Positions 8,002 to 17,948 of a stretch of 64,000 nucleotides of DNA are shown here, piece after piece. Position numbers and translations under genes: made by a program. Source of the DNA: Bartonella sp. AU16XJBT (GTDB lineage: Bacteria; Pseudomonadota; Alphaproteobacteria; Rhizobiales; Rhizobiaceae); contig NZ_JAQITF010000004.1 in assembly GCF_028618665.1 (NCBI RefSeq), forward strand, positions 151,405-215,404, written 5' to 3'. Below the pieces are notes generated by a model, which did not search any database, was not told the DNA's origin, and worked only from the letters and a program-made list of their open reading frames with translations. The number at the start of each line of letters is the position of its first letter. Positions within the stretch are counted from its first letter, which is position 1.

Positions 8002-8937
8002 TTACATCATCAGAGATTTGTATTCGGTTGCTCTTTTTCTATGTTGTGAAACAGAAACAGTTTTTCCCTCTGCTGTTTCTAAGTTTTTTTCAAATCTCTC
8101 CCTTATAGTTTCACCTTTTTTGTTGACTGTTTCATGTTCAGCATCCGGATTGGCTTTTAGATATTGTTCAATACGTCTTCTTCCTTGTGCGTGTTTATAA
8201 AAAGTGGTTGGAAGATATGTATCCAATTTTTCTGCAGGTAAAGGCGTATCTGGTTTACATAAGACACCTTTAACATTATCTTTGTGCAGTCTTTCTAATT
8301 TAGCAGATTCGTTATGAAGCTTTTTCGCAAGGGCTAAGCTGAACATTCCACATTCAGAAGTGCTTCGTTGAATATCCATTTCTACCATAGAAAAAGAACA
8401 GTTGGGCAACTCATGTGCTTTAAGGGCCAATTGTGTCCTTAATGCTAGCACCGCTGGTTTCATACTGTTGAATGTTGTAGGTTCAAAAAATATCACAGAT
8501 GTTTTGTCATCGATGGTTTTATGATCAATCACTGAAAAATGGATTCCTCTATCCTTTGTGTAAATGATAAATCTGGAAGATTGAACGCCGTTTTCGAGTG
8601 TGTCTTTGAGTTTAAGGGCAAAGTCGTGAGATGATTCTGCTAATTGAAGACGCATGTCGGGATATTTACGGTTTGCTTGATCGACCAAGGCTGGCATCAG
8701 TTTAAGATCTGTACTTGCATAATCAGCTGTGAACCAACGCCCCGTTGAAATGTCATCTTCTAAGCCTGCAATAATATTTTTTAACTTTTCACGATCAAAA
8801 GGGATATTTCTTCCTTTTTCGCTGTTGGATTGTTCTAAATGTGTAGCAAGATTTTCCGTAGGATCATTTGCACTCGGACCTGCTTGTGTTTGTGATGAAC
8901 GAGGGGGAACGTCTTTTGAATCTTGTGGTTTCATCAT
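8002..8937 (-). CDS. YopJ-family acetyltransferase effector, copy 2
   Basis: 311 aa from the first ATG of an ATGATG pair, with AAAGG upstream. Triad present: His133 (GIHFSVIDH), Glu152 (FFEPTTF), Cys196 (RSTSECGMFSLALAKKL). It is closest to canonical YopJ around the active site (HFSVID, LPNCSFSMVEMDIQRS). The N-terminal polar segment is shorter than in copies 1 and 3. Central helices differ between the copies (for example ALRTQLALKAHELP here), while the catalytic core is conserved. That pattern suits duplication followed by target diversification rather than decay. Same strand as, and similar flanks to, copies 1 and 3, but 389 bp away, so probably its own promoter. Confidence 0.9.
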   Translation of the reverse strand: MMKPQDSKDVPPRSSQTQAGPSANDPTENLATHLEQSNSEKGRNIPFDREKLKNIIAGLEDDISTGRWFTADYASTDLKLMPALVDQANRKYPDMRLQLAESSHDFALKLKDTLENGVQSSRFIIYTKDRGIHFSVIDHKTIDDKTSVIFFEPTTFNSMKPAVLALRTQLALKAHELPNCSFSMVEMDIQRSTSECGMFSLALAKKLHNESAKLERLHKDNVKGVLCKPDTPLPAEKLDTYLPTTFYKHAQGRRRIEQYLKANPDAEHETVNKKGETIRERFEKNLETAEGKTVSVSQHRKRATEYKSLMM

Positions 8938-9012
8938 ATTAACCTTTCTCTTGAGGGGCGATAGGCCAATATTATTTTCTTAAATTCTGACCAAATGATG
9001 TTTTGAAAGAAA
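8938..9012 (-). promoter_or_regulatory. Conserved leader upstream of YopJ copy 2
   Basis: Essentially identical to 10298-10372 for about 70 nt right up to the start codon, then it diverges. This preservation suggests a shared promoter or regulator site for the effector family. A clear -35/-10 pair cannot be fixed by eye. Confidence 0.55.
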
Positions 9013-9325
9013 AAAGCCTTTTTCTCTTGAAAATTAAGGAAAAAAGATCATCTTTTAGCTGTTTTTATAAGAAGGTGCGGGCGGGGTTTTTACAATTCTC
9101 GCGTGCTTTTTGTTTCTTCAAAATTTTAAAATATGGGCTCATTTTAAAATATGGGCTCTGGGCTGATTTTGATAGAATTTTTATAGAATACTCTGTTTTG
9201 TCTTTAAGAGACACGTTGCTTGTCGTTTACCTCTTTTAAACGGAAAAGCCGCTTTGCTTATCGCAAACTTAGCCGTAAAGAGGCATTGTTTCATTCTTTA
9301 TGGAGGGAATAGAGAAAAATCTCAA

Positions 9326-10297
9326 TTACATCATCAGAGATTTGTATTCCGTTGCTCTTTTTCTGTGTTGTGAAATTGAGACCGTTTTTCTCTCTGTTGT
9401 CACTAAGCTTCTTTCAAACCTCTCGGCAAGAGTTTCGCCTTTTCTGTTGACTTTTTCATGGGCTGCTTCTGGATTGGCTTTTAGATATTCTCCAAGACGT
9501 CTTCTTCCTTGCACGTGTTTGTATAAACGGGCTGGAAGATAGGGATCTAACTTTTCAGCCGGTAAAGGCGTATCCGGTTCAAATAATACGCCCTTAATAT
9601 TATCTTTATGCAGTCTTTCTAATCTTTGAGATTCAAGGTAAAGCTTTTTGGCGAGGCTTAAACTGAACATTCCACATTCAGAGGAACTGCGTTGAATGTC
9701 CATTTCCGCTGTGGAAAAATGAATAGGAGGAAATTGCCGCTCTTCAAGGGATTGTCGTGTCCTTAATGCGAGTAATGTGGGGAGCGTTTCACGCAGTGAG
9801 GTCGGTTCAAAAAAGATCAAAGATGTTTGATCACCGATGGTTTGATGATCAACAACTGCAAAATGGATGCCTCTATCTTGCGCATTAACAATAAATCTGG
9901 AAGATTTTATGCCGCTCTCAAGTGTGTCTTTGAGAGCAAGGGCAAAGCCGTCAGGGGGGGTTGTAAGTTTAAGATTCATCTCTGGATATTTACGGTTTGC
10001 TTGATCGACTAAGGCTGGCATCATATAAAGATCTAAAATATCATAATAATTTTTGATCCAACTTCCATTAGCATTATGCTTTTCTAAGCCTTTAATGATA
10101 TCTTTTAATTCCGCACGGTTGAAGGGGGTATTGTGTATTTTTTCGATATTGAGCCGTTCTAAATGTGTCGCAAGATTTTCTAAGGATGCATCTGCGCTCG
10201 GACTTTCTTGTGCACTTGCTCCTTCTTGTGCGCTTGCTCCTTCGAGTGTTTGTGAGGAGTGAGGGGGAACGTCTTTTGAATCTTGTGGTTTCATCAT
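9326..10297 (-). CDS. YopJ-family acetyltransferase effector, copy 3
   Basis: 323 aa, start ATGATG with AAAGG upstream. Triad: His145 (GIHFAVVDH), Glu164 (FFEPTSL), Cys208 (RSSSECGMFSLSLAKKL). The N-terminal region has a small internal repeat, SAQEGASAQE, that lengthens the polar leader; short in-frame repeats of this kind also occur in copy 1 (EEASAQEEVSANE). The C-terminus keeps the basic YKSLMM tail shared by all three. It is the most upstream copy in the transcription direction and shares an almost identical leader with copy 2. Confidence 0.9.
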   Translation of the reverse strand: MMKPQDSKDVPPHSSQTLEGASAQEGASAQESPSADASLENLATHLERLNIEKIHNTPFNRAELKDIIKGLEKHNANGSWIKNYYDILDLYMMPALVDQANRKYPEMNLKLTTPPDGFALALKDTLESGIKSSRFIVNAQDRGIHFAVVDHQTIGDQTSLIFFEPTSLRETLPTLLALRTRQSLEERQFPPIHFSTAEMDIQRSSSECGMFSLSLAKKLYLESQRLERLHKDNIKGVLFEPDTPLPAEKLDPYLPARLYKHVQGRRRLGEYLKANPEAAHEKVNRKGETLAERFERSLVTTERKTVSISQHRKRATEYKSLMM

Positions 10298-10372
10298 ATT
10301 AACCTTTCTCTTGAGGGGCGATAGGCCAATATTATTTTCTTAAATTCTGACCAAATGATGTTTTGAAAGAAA
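10298..10372 (-). promoter_or_regulatory. Conserved leader upstream of YopJ copy 3
   Basis: Copy of the 8938-9012 leader, including GAGAAAGGTTAAT before the ATG on the minus strand. Confidence 0.55.
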
Positions 10373-10877
10373 GCCTTTATCTCTTGAAAATTAAGGAAAA
10401 ATCCTATTTAAAAGCGTTTTTATAAGAAGGCTTTTAAAGCTTGAGGCTTTGTTTAAGTTTTAAAAAATCCGCATATTTTTTACAGCTGTAAAATCTATAA
10501 AAATTGGAAGAAATTTGGGGGGATTTGCAACGTTATCTTTATATTTTAAGTTATTTCTATCGCATGGCTTATTTCAATGAAGAGATGACAGCTTTTTTCA
10601 ACAGTTTTGCGTGTGAAACAATGAAACCATCCGCAATCGGTGTTTGGTATACAATAATGCCTATTTTTTTAAAGAACATTCTTTTGGATTTTTTTCTGGA
10701 AAAATCATTTGTTATCAAATGATCCTGTTATGCTGAAAAATACTGTTAAGCCGTAAAACACGGTCCTTTGAGGTGTTGTGATATAAGGTAAGCCTCCTTG
10801 ATACGTTTTGAGTATTGAAGGGTATGGGGGCTTTTAGAGTGGCTGTTGATTGGTTCCTCTCTATAAAAATTTTCTCA

Positions 10878-11110
10878 TAAAGGTTGCGTTGCGTGTCATA
10901 GTTTTCTTCCTCTTTTGAAAAAAGGGGCAGTGGTGCGAAAAAGTAAGGTGTTTCCTCTGGGAGAGATGGTTGGTGTTGGTTTTGGGACCTTGTGTTGTTT
11001 TTTTGATGGAGTCGTGTTGGTGGGGGCTTGGTGTTGGGCTGATGCATGATAAGCGTGGTCCATTGCGGTTTTGTTGGTGATTGGGTCCCATGGTTTTTGT
11101 CGTATAGGAG
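10878..11110. repeat. Dispersed ~230-bp G-skewed repeat, copy 3
   Basis: Longest match to 3880-4135, from AAGGTTGCGTTGCGTGTCAT through GGTGATTGGG. Partial match to 6189-6345. Confidence 0.6.
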
Positions 11111-11219
11111 GTGTTTGTCGTATAGGGGGTGGTGTGACGGCTAAGATTGTTGCCGATATAGTTGTTGGGGGGGCTGGTGTGGTTATCGTGGGTATGGTGG
11201 TGAGAGGCGTGGGAACTAT

Positions 11220-11490
11220 TGTTAGGCTTGTTTATTGGCGCGTGTTTTAAGTCCACAACTCCGAAAGTCCGATGAAAAGGCAAGCTCTCTGTGGATCTCA
11301 AGTATTAAGGTTGTCACGGCATGACCATTGGGGGCGGTGTGTATGAGGGGAGTGGCTGGTTACAACGGAGGGGGAATGTCTGAAGAGGGAGCTGTCTTGT
11401 TATGCCGTCTTGTCCTTTGAGGGCATATGTTTCTTAGATCGGTTGTGAAGTGCTTTTGAGGGCGTGAGGGTTGTTTTTAAGTTTGTTTAT
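11220..11490 (+). repeat. 256-bp repeat family, isolated copy
   Basis: Matches the tandem pair at 12715-13226: landmarks CGATGAAAAGGCAAGCTCT, GGTTGTCACGGCA, GGCTGGTTACAACGGAGG, TTATGCCGTCTTGTCCTTTG and GATCGGTTGTGA, in the same order. No conserved reading frame across copies. Confidence 0.7.
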
Positions 11491-12714
11491 TGTGCTTTTA
11501 AGTTTTGAGTGAAGAGCATGGGGAAATTTTAAGGGGAAAGGTTTGTGGATCAAAAGTGCATCTTGCCAAAAACCATCGTTTCTTTACAAAGCAACGTGGA
11601 TTTAAAAGCCGCGCCCTTTAAAGTGGGGGGGCTTTGAAGTGTGGGGCGAATAAAATGTACTCTGTATCAACAGAAACAGCTCTAGCTTATTGCTGTTCGT
11701 GTATTGCACATCACTTTTATGAGAGATTACATCGGTGTTTTTTGGGGTATTTTTTGGGGGGGTGTGGATACTGTTTTCCCTGAACATCTCAAAATACTGG
11801 TTTTTGTGATGCAAAAGAAAGACAATTTAAAAAAAGAAGGAAGATACCGTCAGACAGTAAACTTTTAAACCCTTAGTCACTGCTTAATCTTCTCAAATGG
11901 TAAAAATTCACACCATTTTATACATTGCTGCAAAATACACTGTTTTATAACAATCTATAACAGCCTATCACAAGAGAAACATTTTATGATGAAATTAGGG
12001 CACAAATACCCCTTTACCGCATCCGTCATTAAATACGATTTTTCATATTTTGTCAACAGAAAAACGATTATTTTTGCTTTTTTATCGCGGAAATAAATCT
12101 ATAGAAATTCATTGATTGTACCGTAAAATATGCTGTCTTTATGGGAAAGTTTTTTGATGCGGCAAAGAACATTTTTTCTTTTGAGAAAGGAAGGGCGAGG
12201 GGGAGGCTAAGTTGTCGTTTTGAAATCCGTGGTTCTTTATCAATGCCATTGGGGAGGCTTTGGCTGGCAGGTTGGGGTTGGCAGGTTGGGGGGGCAGGTG
12301 TTGGTGGGGGAGAAAGGCGAGATTATTGCGATTGTGTGGAGCGATTGAGGCTGTGGTGGCTGTCCTATGAGCGAGGGGCGTAGATGGGGAGTGGATTGTT
12401 GCCAATCTAGATGTTGATAGGGGGGGTAGATTGTTGCTGAGGGCTTTTTCTTTGGTTTAAAAGCTCATGCTTTTAATTTTGTAAAAAAATCAACTCATTT
12501 TGTAAAAAGCCAACCTGTTGTTTTTAATATCAATAGATTGATTGATAATGATCATTTAATCTTTATTCATCTTGAATGAAAGATCCAAATACGTAAAATT
12601 TTCTCATTTAAAACTTATGTTGAAGCAAAATCATATCTTGTATGTCATAAAATAGGGGAAGCCTTATAAATTGTACAGGAAAGAACTCAAAATGCCTATC
12701 ATGAATTGTCTCAA

Positions 12715-13226
12715 GTGTTAAAGTTGTCACGGCATGACCATGGGGGGCAGTGTGTATGAAAGGCGCGGCTGGTTACAACGGAGGAGGAATGTCTGAAGAG
12801 GGGGTTGTCTTGTTATGCCGTCTTGTCCTTTGAGGGCATATATTTCTTGGATCGGTTGTGATGTGCTTTTGAGGGCGTGAGGGCTGTTTTTAAGCTTGTT
12901 TATTGGCGCGCCGTTTTAAGTTCGCAACTCCGAAAATCCGATGAAAAGGCAAGCTCTCTGTGGACTTCAAGTGTTAAGGTTGTCACGGCAATTACCATGG
13001 GGGGCAGTGTGTATGAAAGGCGCGGCTGGTTACAACGGAGGGAATGTCTGAAGAGAGGGGGTTGTCTTGTTATGCCGTCTTGTCCTTTGAGGGCATATAT
13101 TTCTTGGATCGGTTGTGATGTGCTTTTGAGGGCGTGAGGGCTGTTTTTAAGCTTGTTTATTGGCGCGCCGTTTTAAGTTCGCAAATCTGAAAGTCCGATG
13201 AAAAGGCAAGCTCTCTGTGGATCTCA
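12715..13226 (+). repeat. 256-bp repeat family, two tandem copies and the start of a third
   Basis: Units begin at 12715 and 12971; 13150-13226 repeats the GGCGCGCCGTTTTAAG...CTCTCTGTGGATCTCAAGTGT end. Units differ by small indels, which breaks any common frame, so this is repeat DNA rather than a gene. Confidence 0.8.
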
Positions 13227-13317
13227 AGTGTATCCGGTTGAAAGAGGGGGCTTGGCAAACGGGGCGTAGGTTGTGGAATCTTTGTTCTTTTTTGAGGGGC
13301 GGACAACAAAGGATATT

Positions 13318-13887
13318 TTAGCGAAGGCGCTTGTGGCTGAAACAGTCAAAATGTTTATAAAGAGCATCAAGAATAATGCGCAGTGAGCCAACAAGCGTTG
13401 GCAGTGGTTGATCTTCACTCACGAGATATTGTAATGCCGCATGAAAATTGTGTTGGCGATGCAGATATTGTGCTTCTTTAATGGCTTCTTGCATCGCTTC
13501 ATAGCGTTGGGTTGAAAGAGCAACCCATTGCTTTTTGGCTTTCTCATCAGATGTGCTAGGCTTAAAGCCATCATAATAGCCATTTGGTAAACCTTTGGCA
13601 CATAAATAGTCGTTTCTGATTTGCAAGTATTGTTGCGCTGTTTCATATTGCTCTTTACTGATGCCTGATGAAGCATCTTTATAGCCAAGCAAACAAAGAC
13701 GCCCAATATAGGTCCCCACAAGCGGATTTTTCGCTTCTTCAAGGCTCAAACCAAAGCGTTTTGCACGCATTTCAATGGCTGATTGAGATGCAGATTTTCG
13801 GAGACCTTTGGCACGTGAAATACGACCATTGGGCTCTCTCAGTTTGCCTGTTATTCTCGGTCTACCGCGTTTTTTACCTATTTTCAT
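13318..13887 (-). CDS. Phage-associated protein of unknown function
   Basis: 189 aa from the ATG at 13887; an ATG 12 nt upstream is possible. The frame stays open farther upstream, but that part is low complexity. The N-terminus is very basic (KIGKKRGRPRI, an AT-hook-like GRPR core). The middle contains a GISKEQYETAQQYLQIRNDYL segment, resembling HLSKAQYKAAERFYFYW in the protein at 36449-37027, so the two may be distant paralogs. The C-terminus is helical (LVGSLRIILDALYKHF). A DNA-binding or phage packaging/regulatory role is possible from the basic N-terminus; the function is not known. It stands alone in decayed DNA. Confidence 0.55.
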   Translation of the reverse strand: MKIGKKRGRPRITGKLREPNGRISRAKGLRKSASQSAIEMRAKRFGLSLEEAKNPLVGTYIGRLCLLGYKDASSGISKEQYETAQQYLQIRNDYLCAKGLPNGYYDGFKPSTSDEKAKKQWVALSTQRYEAMQEAIKEAQYLHRQHNFHAALQYLVSEDQPLPTLVGSLRIILDALYKHFDCFSHKRLR

Positions 13888-16069
13888 GAACTTAACCATT
13901 TGAATGAAAAATAAACTGTCTACTTTTGGGGGACAGTGATTGTAAAAAGCACTTGGGGTAAATATTGAGGGGGGGGGAGTAAATAGTGAGGGGAGAGCAA
14001 ATACGGGGGGCAAATACTGTGGGGAGGAAAATTCTTTGGGGATATGAATTGTTGCAGAGCAAAGGAGAAACGAAGTCTTTAAGCGTAAAGAACAGCAACA
14101 TTATAGAGCGAAAAGATCATCTGGTGTTTCCTAGCATTTTCTTGACCCTATCAGTGTTATTTTCCCCCATCATGCTTATTTTTATCTTTTGAGCATCGAT
14201 AGCCAAGGAATTTTCTTTCTACAGATTTCTCAACTCCTTTGGAAAAAGTAAAAGAAATTTTTGTCAAATGTGAATGAAAAAATAAAGCTCTATGGGGGTG
14301 CTCTCCTTATTTTTTCTCATGAAGTCTTTATTTCATAGAATGATTGAGGGCTTATTGGGAGTTATCTGGGAATGATAGAGCTTTTTTTACGCGCGTTTTG
14401 CGGAAACTTTTTAATTCCTCCTTTGAAAAGGTTTTGTTTTTGGGGTTTGCTATTGGGGGAGTGAGGTTTTTGTTTTTGAACGCAGGACCAAGATGCCAGG
14501 TCTTCATCACGCAGTTTAAGCAGATCTTATTCTTTATGAGTCGTCCTTTATAGATAGAGCCTTCTTTAAAGATTATCCTTTATAGAGGGATTTTGCCTGG
14601 TGTTGAAGGGGTAGAGAACAATAGAAAACGAACTTACCCACTTTTATCATTATAGCATAAGGCACCCTCTATTTTCAAATAAAATAATCGTTTATTGGTT
14701 CAAAATAAACTGAGAAGGTCAAGTGATCTGGTGTAGCGTCTTACTTTTATAGTCATCATTTATAGAGGATAATTTTTTCCGTTTTAATGGATTTTATCAT
14801 AAGAAGGGGTGGCTGTCGTTTAAATGGCGCGATGCAATACCCAAAGAAACTTTATAAGAAGATATCTTGATAAGAGAGGCTTTTATAAAGCTGGGGGGGC
14901 GGGATTTGTGAGATACGAGATATTTCTTTATTAATTTTATAAAGAGGCGCTTTTTTAATTTAAGAAATTTTAAAATGAGAATTGAAAAATTTTAAGGCTG
15001 CTGTTGGTGCAATTTTAGATAATCAATTGTTTGTTTGTCCTGTGGGATGTTGCTGGTCTCACGCTTTTGTTTCTTTTGTTTTATGAGGGCACATCTCTCC
15101 CGTAAAACAGAACGTCTCAAACCACATACCCAAACCACATACCTTGGAGCTGCGCATTCACGGGCTTGTTTTAAAGAGGCATGTCTTAAAGTTCTCAATC
15201 CCAATTTACGGGATTTTGCCACTCTTCATGAAAAGCTATGTCTTTCTTGTACCGTTTTTACTCCACACGGGCTTCTCCCTCTTGTAATCTGCAAACGATA
15301 TGCTTTGGGTTGATTTTAATATGGGGATGTGATGAAAGAATCTTACAGTATCGCGGTGTGATGATTCAAGTTTAAAAAAATGATGATTCATCATTATAAA
15401 TCAATGTGTTGTTTATCAAGACACAAAGAGCTTGTGAAAATATTTTATCCTTTTATGCGATAAAATACTGTCATTTGAGGCGGTGATATAAAGCTCATAA
15501 GGCATACAACGCTTGATCCGTTAAATATTTAAAATCAGCAGCGAATATTAAAGCAAGAGCTCGTTCGTAGGGCCTTATGCAAATGGAGCTCATAAGTGAT
15601 GAGCAGGTGGAATCCACTAAGAGCAATTAGATTGTTTACAAATTGATATGGGTTTTAGAATCTTTGTCCTTTGGAGGGCAGAGAGGAAGATCATTATCCT
15701 TTGTCTCGTATAGGTGCGGTTTCATTGAAGCGGTGGTAAACACTGTCGTTTATGGCGGGCAGGTAAAATTTCCCCAGGGGATGTTTTTTTTGAATTGAAA
15801 AGTGTTATTGATTGGGTTTTGTCAAACAGCGCCCTTTAAGGGGAGGGGGCTTTAGGGTTGGTGATCGATCAGAAGGGAAAAAGGCGCGTTTGGGCTTGTA
15901 AGCGTGGGAGGGTGTCTTGTTGTTCCGTACTCAAGGCATTAAAAAAATACTTAAAAGGAATTATTAACGCTTGCTTCATGATGAGAAGAGTGCTAAGCAG
16001 TTTCGTCACGCTGATCGCGTGGTGTCAAATATTGAAGCGTGGGGATTTTAGAAGTGGGGGATTATCCGT
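13888..16069. other. Intergenic region with integrase remnant
   Basis: No intact gene. An integrase-like fragment is listed separately (14992-15300). The remainder is AT-rich or G-rich simple sequence with short motifs (GCCCTTTAA.G.GGGGGCTTT, TCCTTTG.GGGCA) shared with other gaps. Confidence 0.55.
14992..15300 (-). pseudogene. Remnant of a tyrosine-integrase N-terminal region
   Basis: The minus-strand frame reads YRLQITRGR, then after an in-frame stop SRKLGLRTLRHASLKQAREC. This matches the layout of prophage integrase N-terminal domains, where a substrate-grip segment is followed by R..LG......SL..AR..A. The rest is lost or scrambled. A similar FLKQARKCA string occurs on the minus strand near 51260. 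The call rests on a short pattern. Confidence 0.4.
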
Positions 16070-16585
16070 ATGATGAGAGATCAATCACAACATCCATCTG
16101 TCCATGAGGGGAATGAGGCTTTTGTCTCCAAGCCATTGTCGGATCAATTGGCGGATTTCAAAAAAGGAATGCCTCTCTCGACAAAAGATTATGTCATCAT
16201 TTGTTGCTTGGCTATCCTCTTATTTGGGCTTTTTGCCGCGTCTACCTATATGCAGCCTTGGGAATTTTTTCACGTTATATCCAAAGAACAGTTTCAAGCA
16301 ATGGCGAAAATGAAACAAGAAGATATTCAAAAAATGTTTCAGGAGAACCTTGCACAGCCTTTTAAAAGTCCTATCATCGGGTATGTGCGTGATGCGGGGT
16401 GGAATAGTGTTTGGGCTTTTTTATGTCTTATGCCGCAAATAATTTTGGGCGTTCTTTTCGCGTTCTTTCCACTCTTTTTTATTCTCCTCGCCATGGTGAA
16501 ACGGGATGTGAAACAAATGATGCAGCTGTGGGAAACAGAGCCAGAGCAGCAACAGTTAGACAATCAATCTTTTGACAGAATATAA
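16070..16585 (+). CDS. A-module membrane protein (A1), first gene of the A/B/D array
   Basis: 171 aa, ATG at 16070 with GGGGG 10 nt upstream. The soluble N-terminus contains the A-module entry pattern (MPLSTKDYVIICCLAILL: a Ser-x-Lys-Asp/Asn-Tyr stretch, then the first membrane segment, residues ~42-60). A hydrophilic loop of about 50 residues follows, then a second hydrophobic segment (LMPQIILGVLFAFFPLFFILLAMV) and a short charged C-terminal helix (KRDVKQMMQLWETE). The loop is longer than in the other A modules. The gene is 12 nt from the next one. No known family recognised; topology suggests an inner-membrane protein with both ends in the cytoplasm. Confidence 0.65.
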   Translation: MMRDQSQHPSVHEGNEAFVSKPLSDQLADFKKGMPLSTKDYVIICCLAILLFGLFAASTYMQPWEFFHVISKEQFQAMAKMKQEDIQKMFQENLAQPFKSPIIGYVRDAGWNSVWAFLCLMPQIILGVLFAFFPLFFILLAMVKRDVKQMMQLWETEPEQQQLDNQSFDRI

Positions 16586-16597
16586 TAGGGGGAACAT

Positions 16598-17158
16598 GTG
16601 AGCACTTCTTTAATCATTGGAAGGTTGATTGGCGCAGGGGTAATTATCTTTATTTATGCTGCATTTTTCTCGGTATTCTTTTCCACCGTGATGACAATCT
16701 TGGCACTTTATTATTCTTTTATAAAACGAACAATCTTGTTATGGGCCATGTGGCGGAAATTACAAAAGGGTGTAGCAGAGGATTTGAGGTATGATCAGGC
16801 AGAGGGACGAGGACAGAATACAGTTCCTGCAACACAGTTCAGTGCTCTTTCTTTTAAAGAATCTTTGGAACTTTCAAAAAAAGATTATTCGATACTCTTT
16901 TCTATCACTTTTGTTATGTTTGTGCTTTTTACAGTTCTTATTATTTTTGCGGTTTTTCTCCCAAAATCTGCGATTTTTTTGCACAATCATGCACCTTTCT
17001 TGCTTCACATTGGTTCTTTGGTCGCGCAGCTGCTGTTTGGGTTGTGGACGTGTATTGTTGTCACTTTGCCTGTCATTTTAATTCTCCATAATCTCCTTTT
17101 ATTATGGCGTGAAAAAAGCAGTGAAGAAATGAAAAAAATTTGCTTGAGTAGAAAGTAA
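16598..17158 (+). CDS. B-A fusion membrane protein
   Basis: 186 aa from a GTG preceded by AGGGGGAACAT. Residues ~1-60 are a B module: one or two membrane helices followed by LALYYSFIKRTILLW and a charged helix. Residues ~75-186 are an A module: SFKESLELSKKDYSILFSI, a membrane segment, a loop, a second long hydrophobic segment (VTLPVILILHNLLLL) and a charged tail. Fusing what are separate genes elsewhere in the array implies that A and B act together, probably as a membrane complex. Confidence 0.65.
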   Translation: MSTSLIIGRLIGAGVIIFIYAAFFSVFFSTVMTILALYYSFIKRTILLWAMWRKLQKGVAEDLRYDQAEGRGQNTVPATQFSALSFKESLELSKKDYSILFSITFVMFVLFTVLIIFAVFLPKSAIFLHNHAPFLLHIGSLVAQLLFGLWTCIVVTLPVILILHNLLLLWREKSSEEMKKICLSRK

Positions 17159-17203
17159 AATGATGATTGCACATCAATGCGATAGGGAAAAAGAGGGAAC
17201 GTT

Positions 17204-17761
17204 ATGATAGGACATTTCGTTTTTTTAGGACTCATCATTATTGTCATTTTAATGTTTATGGTCATTGTCAGGCTGCCTTATCGGTTGATCAGGCATGTGA
17301 GGTTGTCCTTTAAACTTACTCAAGAATTGAAAAAGAGGACGACGCAACAAAAGCAAGCCATACAACAATTGCGCAATGATCAGGGAGAGATGAAAAGACA
17401 CAATCTCGCGCTTGAGATCCTTGATGCAAAAATGCGCTTTCTTAACTTCAAAGAATCTCTGTTTCTTTCTTCAAAAGAATGTAAAATAATTCTTTTTGTC
17501 TTTATCCTCTTTTCTCTTCTAGAATCGGTTTTCTCTATCGCAAATTTGGCATGGTGGAAAAGTGATAGGATTGGCTTTATCATGATGCTGTTGAGCGTTA
17601 TATCGATGGGAATTCTTCTCTTGTCTCCGATCATTGGCATGGTGTGCATAAGATTAACGAGAAAATTGAGAGAAACGCTTCAACAATTGGAAGAAGCAAT
17701 CAAACAACGCGACCAGGAAATCCGTATGCAAAATGTGCAAGGGGGACAAAATGACGAGTAG
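17204..17761 (+). CDS. B-A fusion membrane protein
   Basis: 185 aa. The B part has a long hydrophobic N-terminus, then VRLPYRLIRHVRLSFKLTQELKK and a Gln/Lys-rich coiled-coil stretch (residues ~45-80). The A part carries NFKESLFLSSKECKIILFVF, a loop, a second hydrophobic segment and a C-terminal coiled coil (LRETLQQLEEAIKQRDQEI). Ends 11 nt inside the next gene. Confidence 0.65.
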   Translation: MIGHFVFLGLIIIVILMFMVIVRLPYRLIRHVRLSFKLTQELKKRTTQQKQAIQQLRNDQGEMKRHNLALEILDAKMRFLNFKESLFLSSKECKIILFVFILFSLLESVFSIANLAWWKSDRIGFIMMLLSVISMGILLLSPIIGMVCIRLTRKLRETLQQLEEAIKQRDQEIRMQNVQGGQNDE

Positions 17762-17948
17762 TATGATAGTATTAGCAGCCCTTTCTTTCCTAGTCTTTAC
17801 ACCCTTAAATGCTTTAATATGGGTACCAATTTTGGTCATTTATTATCTGTTTATCAAGCGTGCACGGCTCTATTGCCGCGTAAAAAAGGAACTGAAATGC
17901 GTGTTGAATGAACGCGATAGTGCCTTAGAACAGATCGTCCAAAAATGA
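17751..17948 (+). CDS. Free-standing B-module membrane protein
   Basis: 65 aa; ATG at 17751 with GGGGG 6 nt upstream. Hydrophobic residues 1-35, then the B signature YYLFIKRARLYCRVKKELK and a charged tail. Its stop overlaps the next start (ATGA), so it is coupled with the following A gene. Confidence 0.65.
   Translation: MTSSMIVLAALSFLVFTPLNALIWVPILVIYYLFIKRARLYCRVKKELKCVLNERDSALEQIVQK

Larger units (their letters stand above)
6525..10380. repeat. Tandem triplication carrying the YopJ genes
   Basis: Three units of about 1.2 kb: roughly 6525-7700, 7855-9012 and 9195-10380. Each has the same order: a downstream flank (GTAAAG.GGCATTG.TTCAT, then CAATTACAT.GTC/ATC.AGATTTGTATTC), the gene, and the leader. 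The spacers between units differ. The short open frame at 7714-7959 lies in such a flank and is not kept in the other units. Confidence 0.8.
10373..13317. other. Long decayed intergenic region
   Basis: About 2.9 kb without a convincing gene. It holds dispersed repeat copies (10878-11110, 11220-11490, 12715-13226), G-rich simple sequence (about 12140-12430) and an AT-rich stretch (11830-12140). A 72-codon frame at 10504-10722 has no ribosome site and no recognisable product. Confidence 0.6.

Noticed and set aside
12877..13137. 86-codon plus-strand frame
   Set aside because: Spans the 256-bp repeat; indels between repeat copies destroy the frame in the others.
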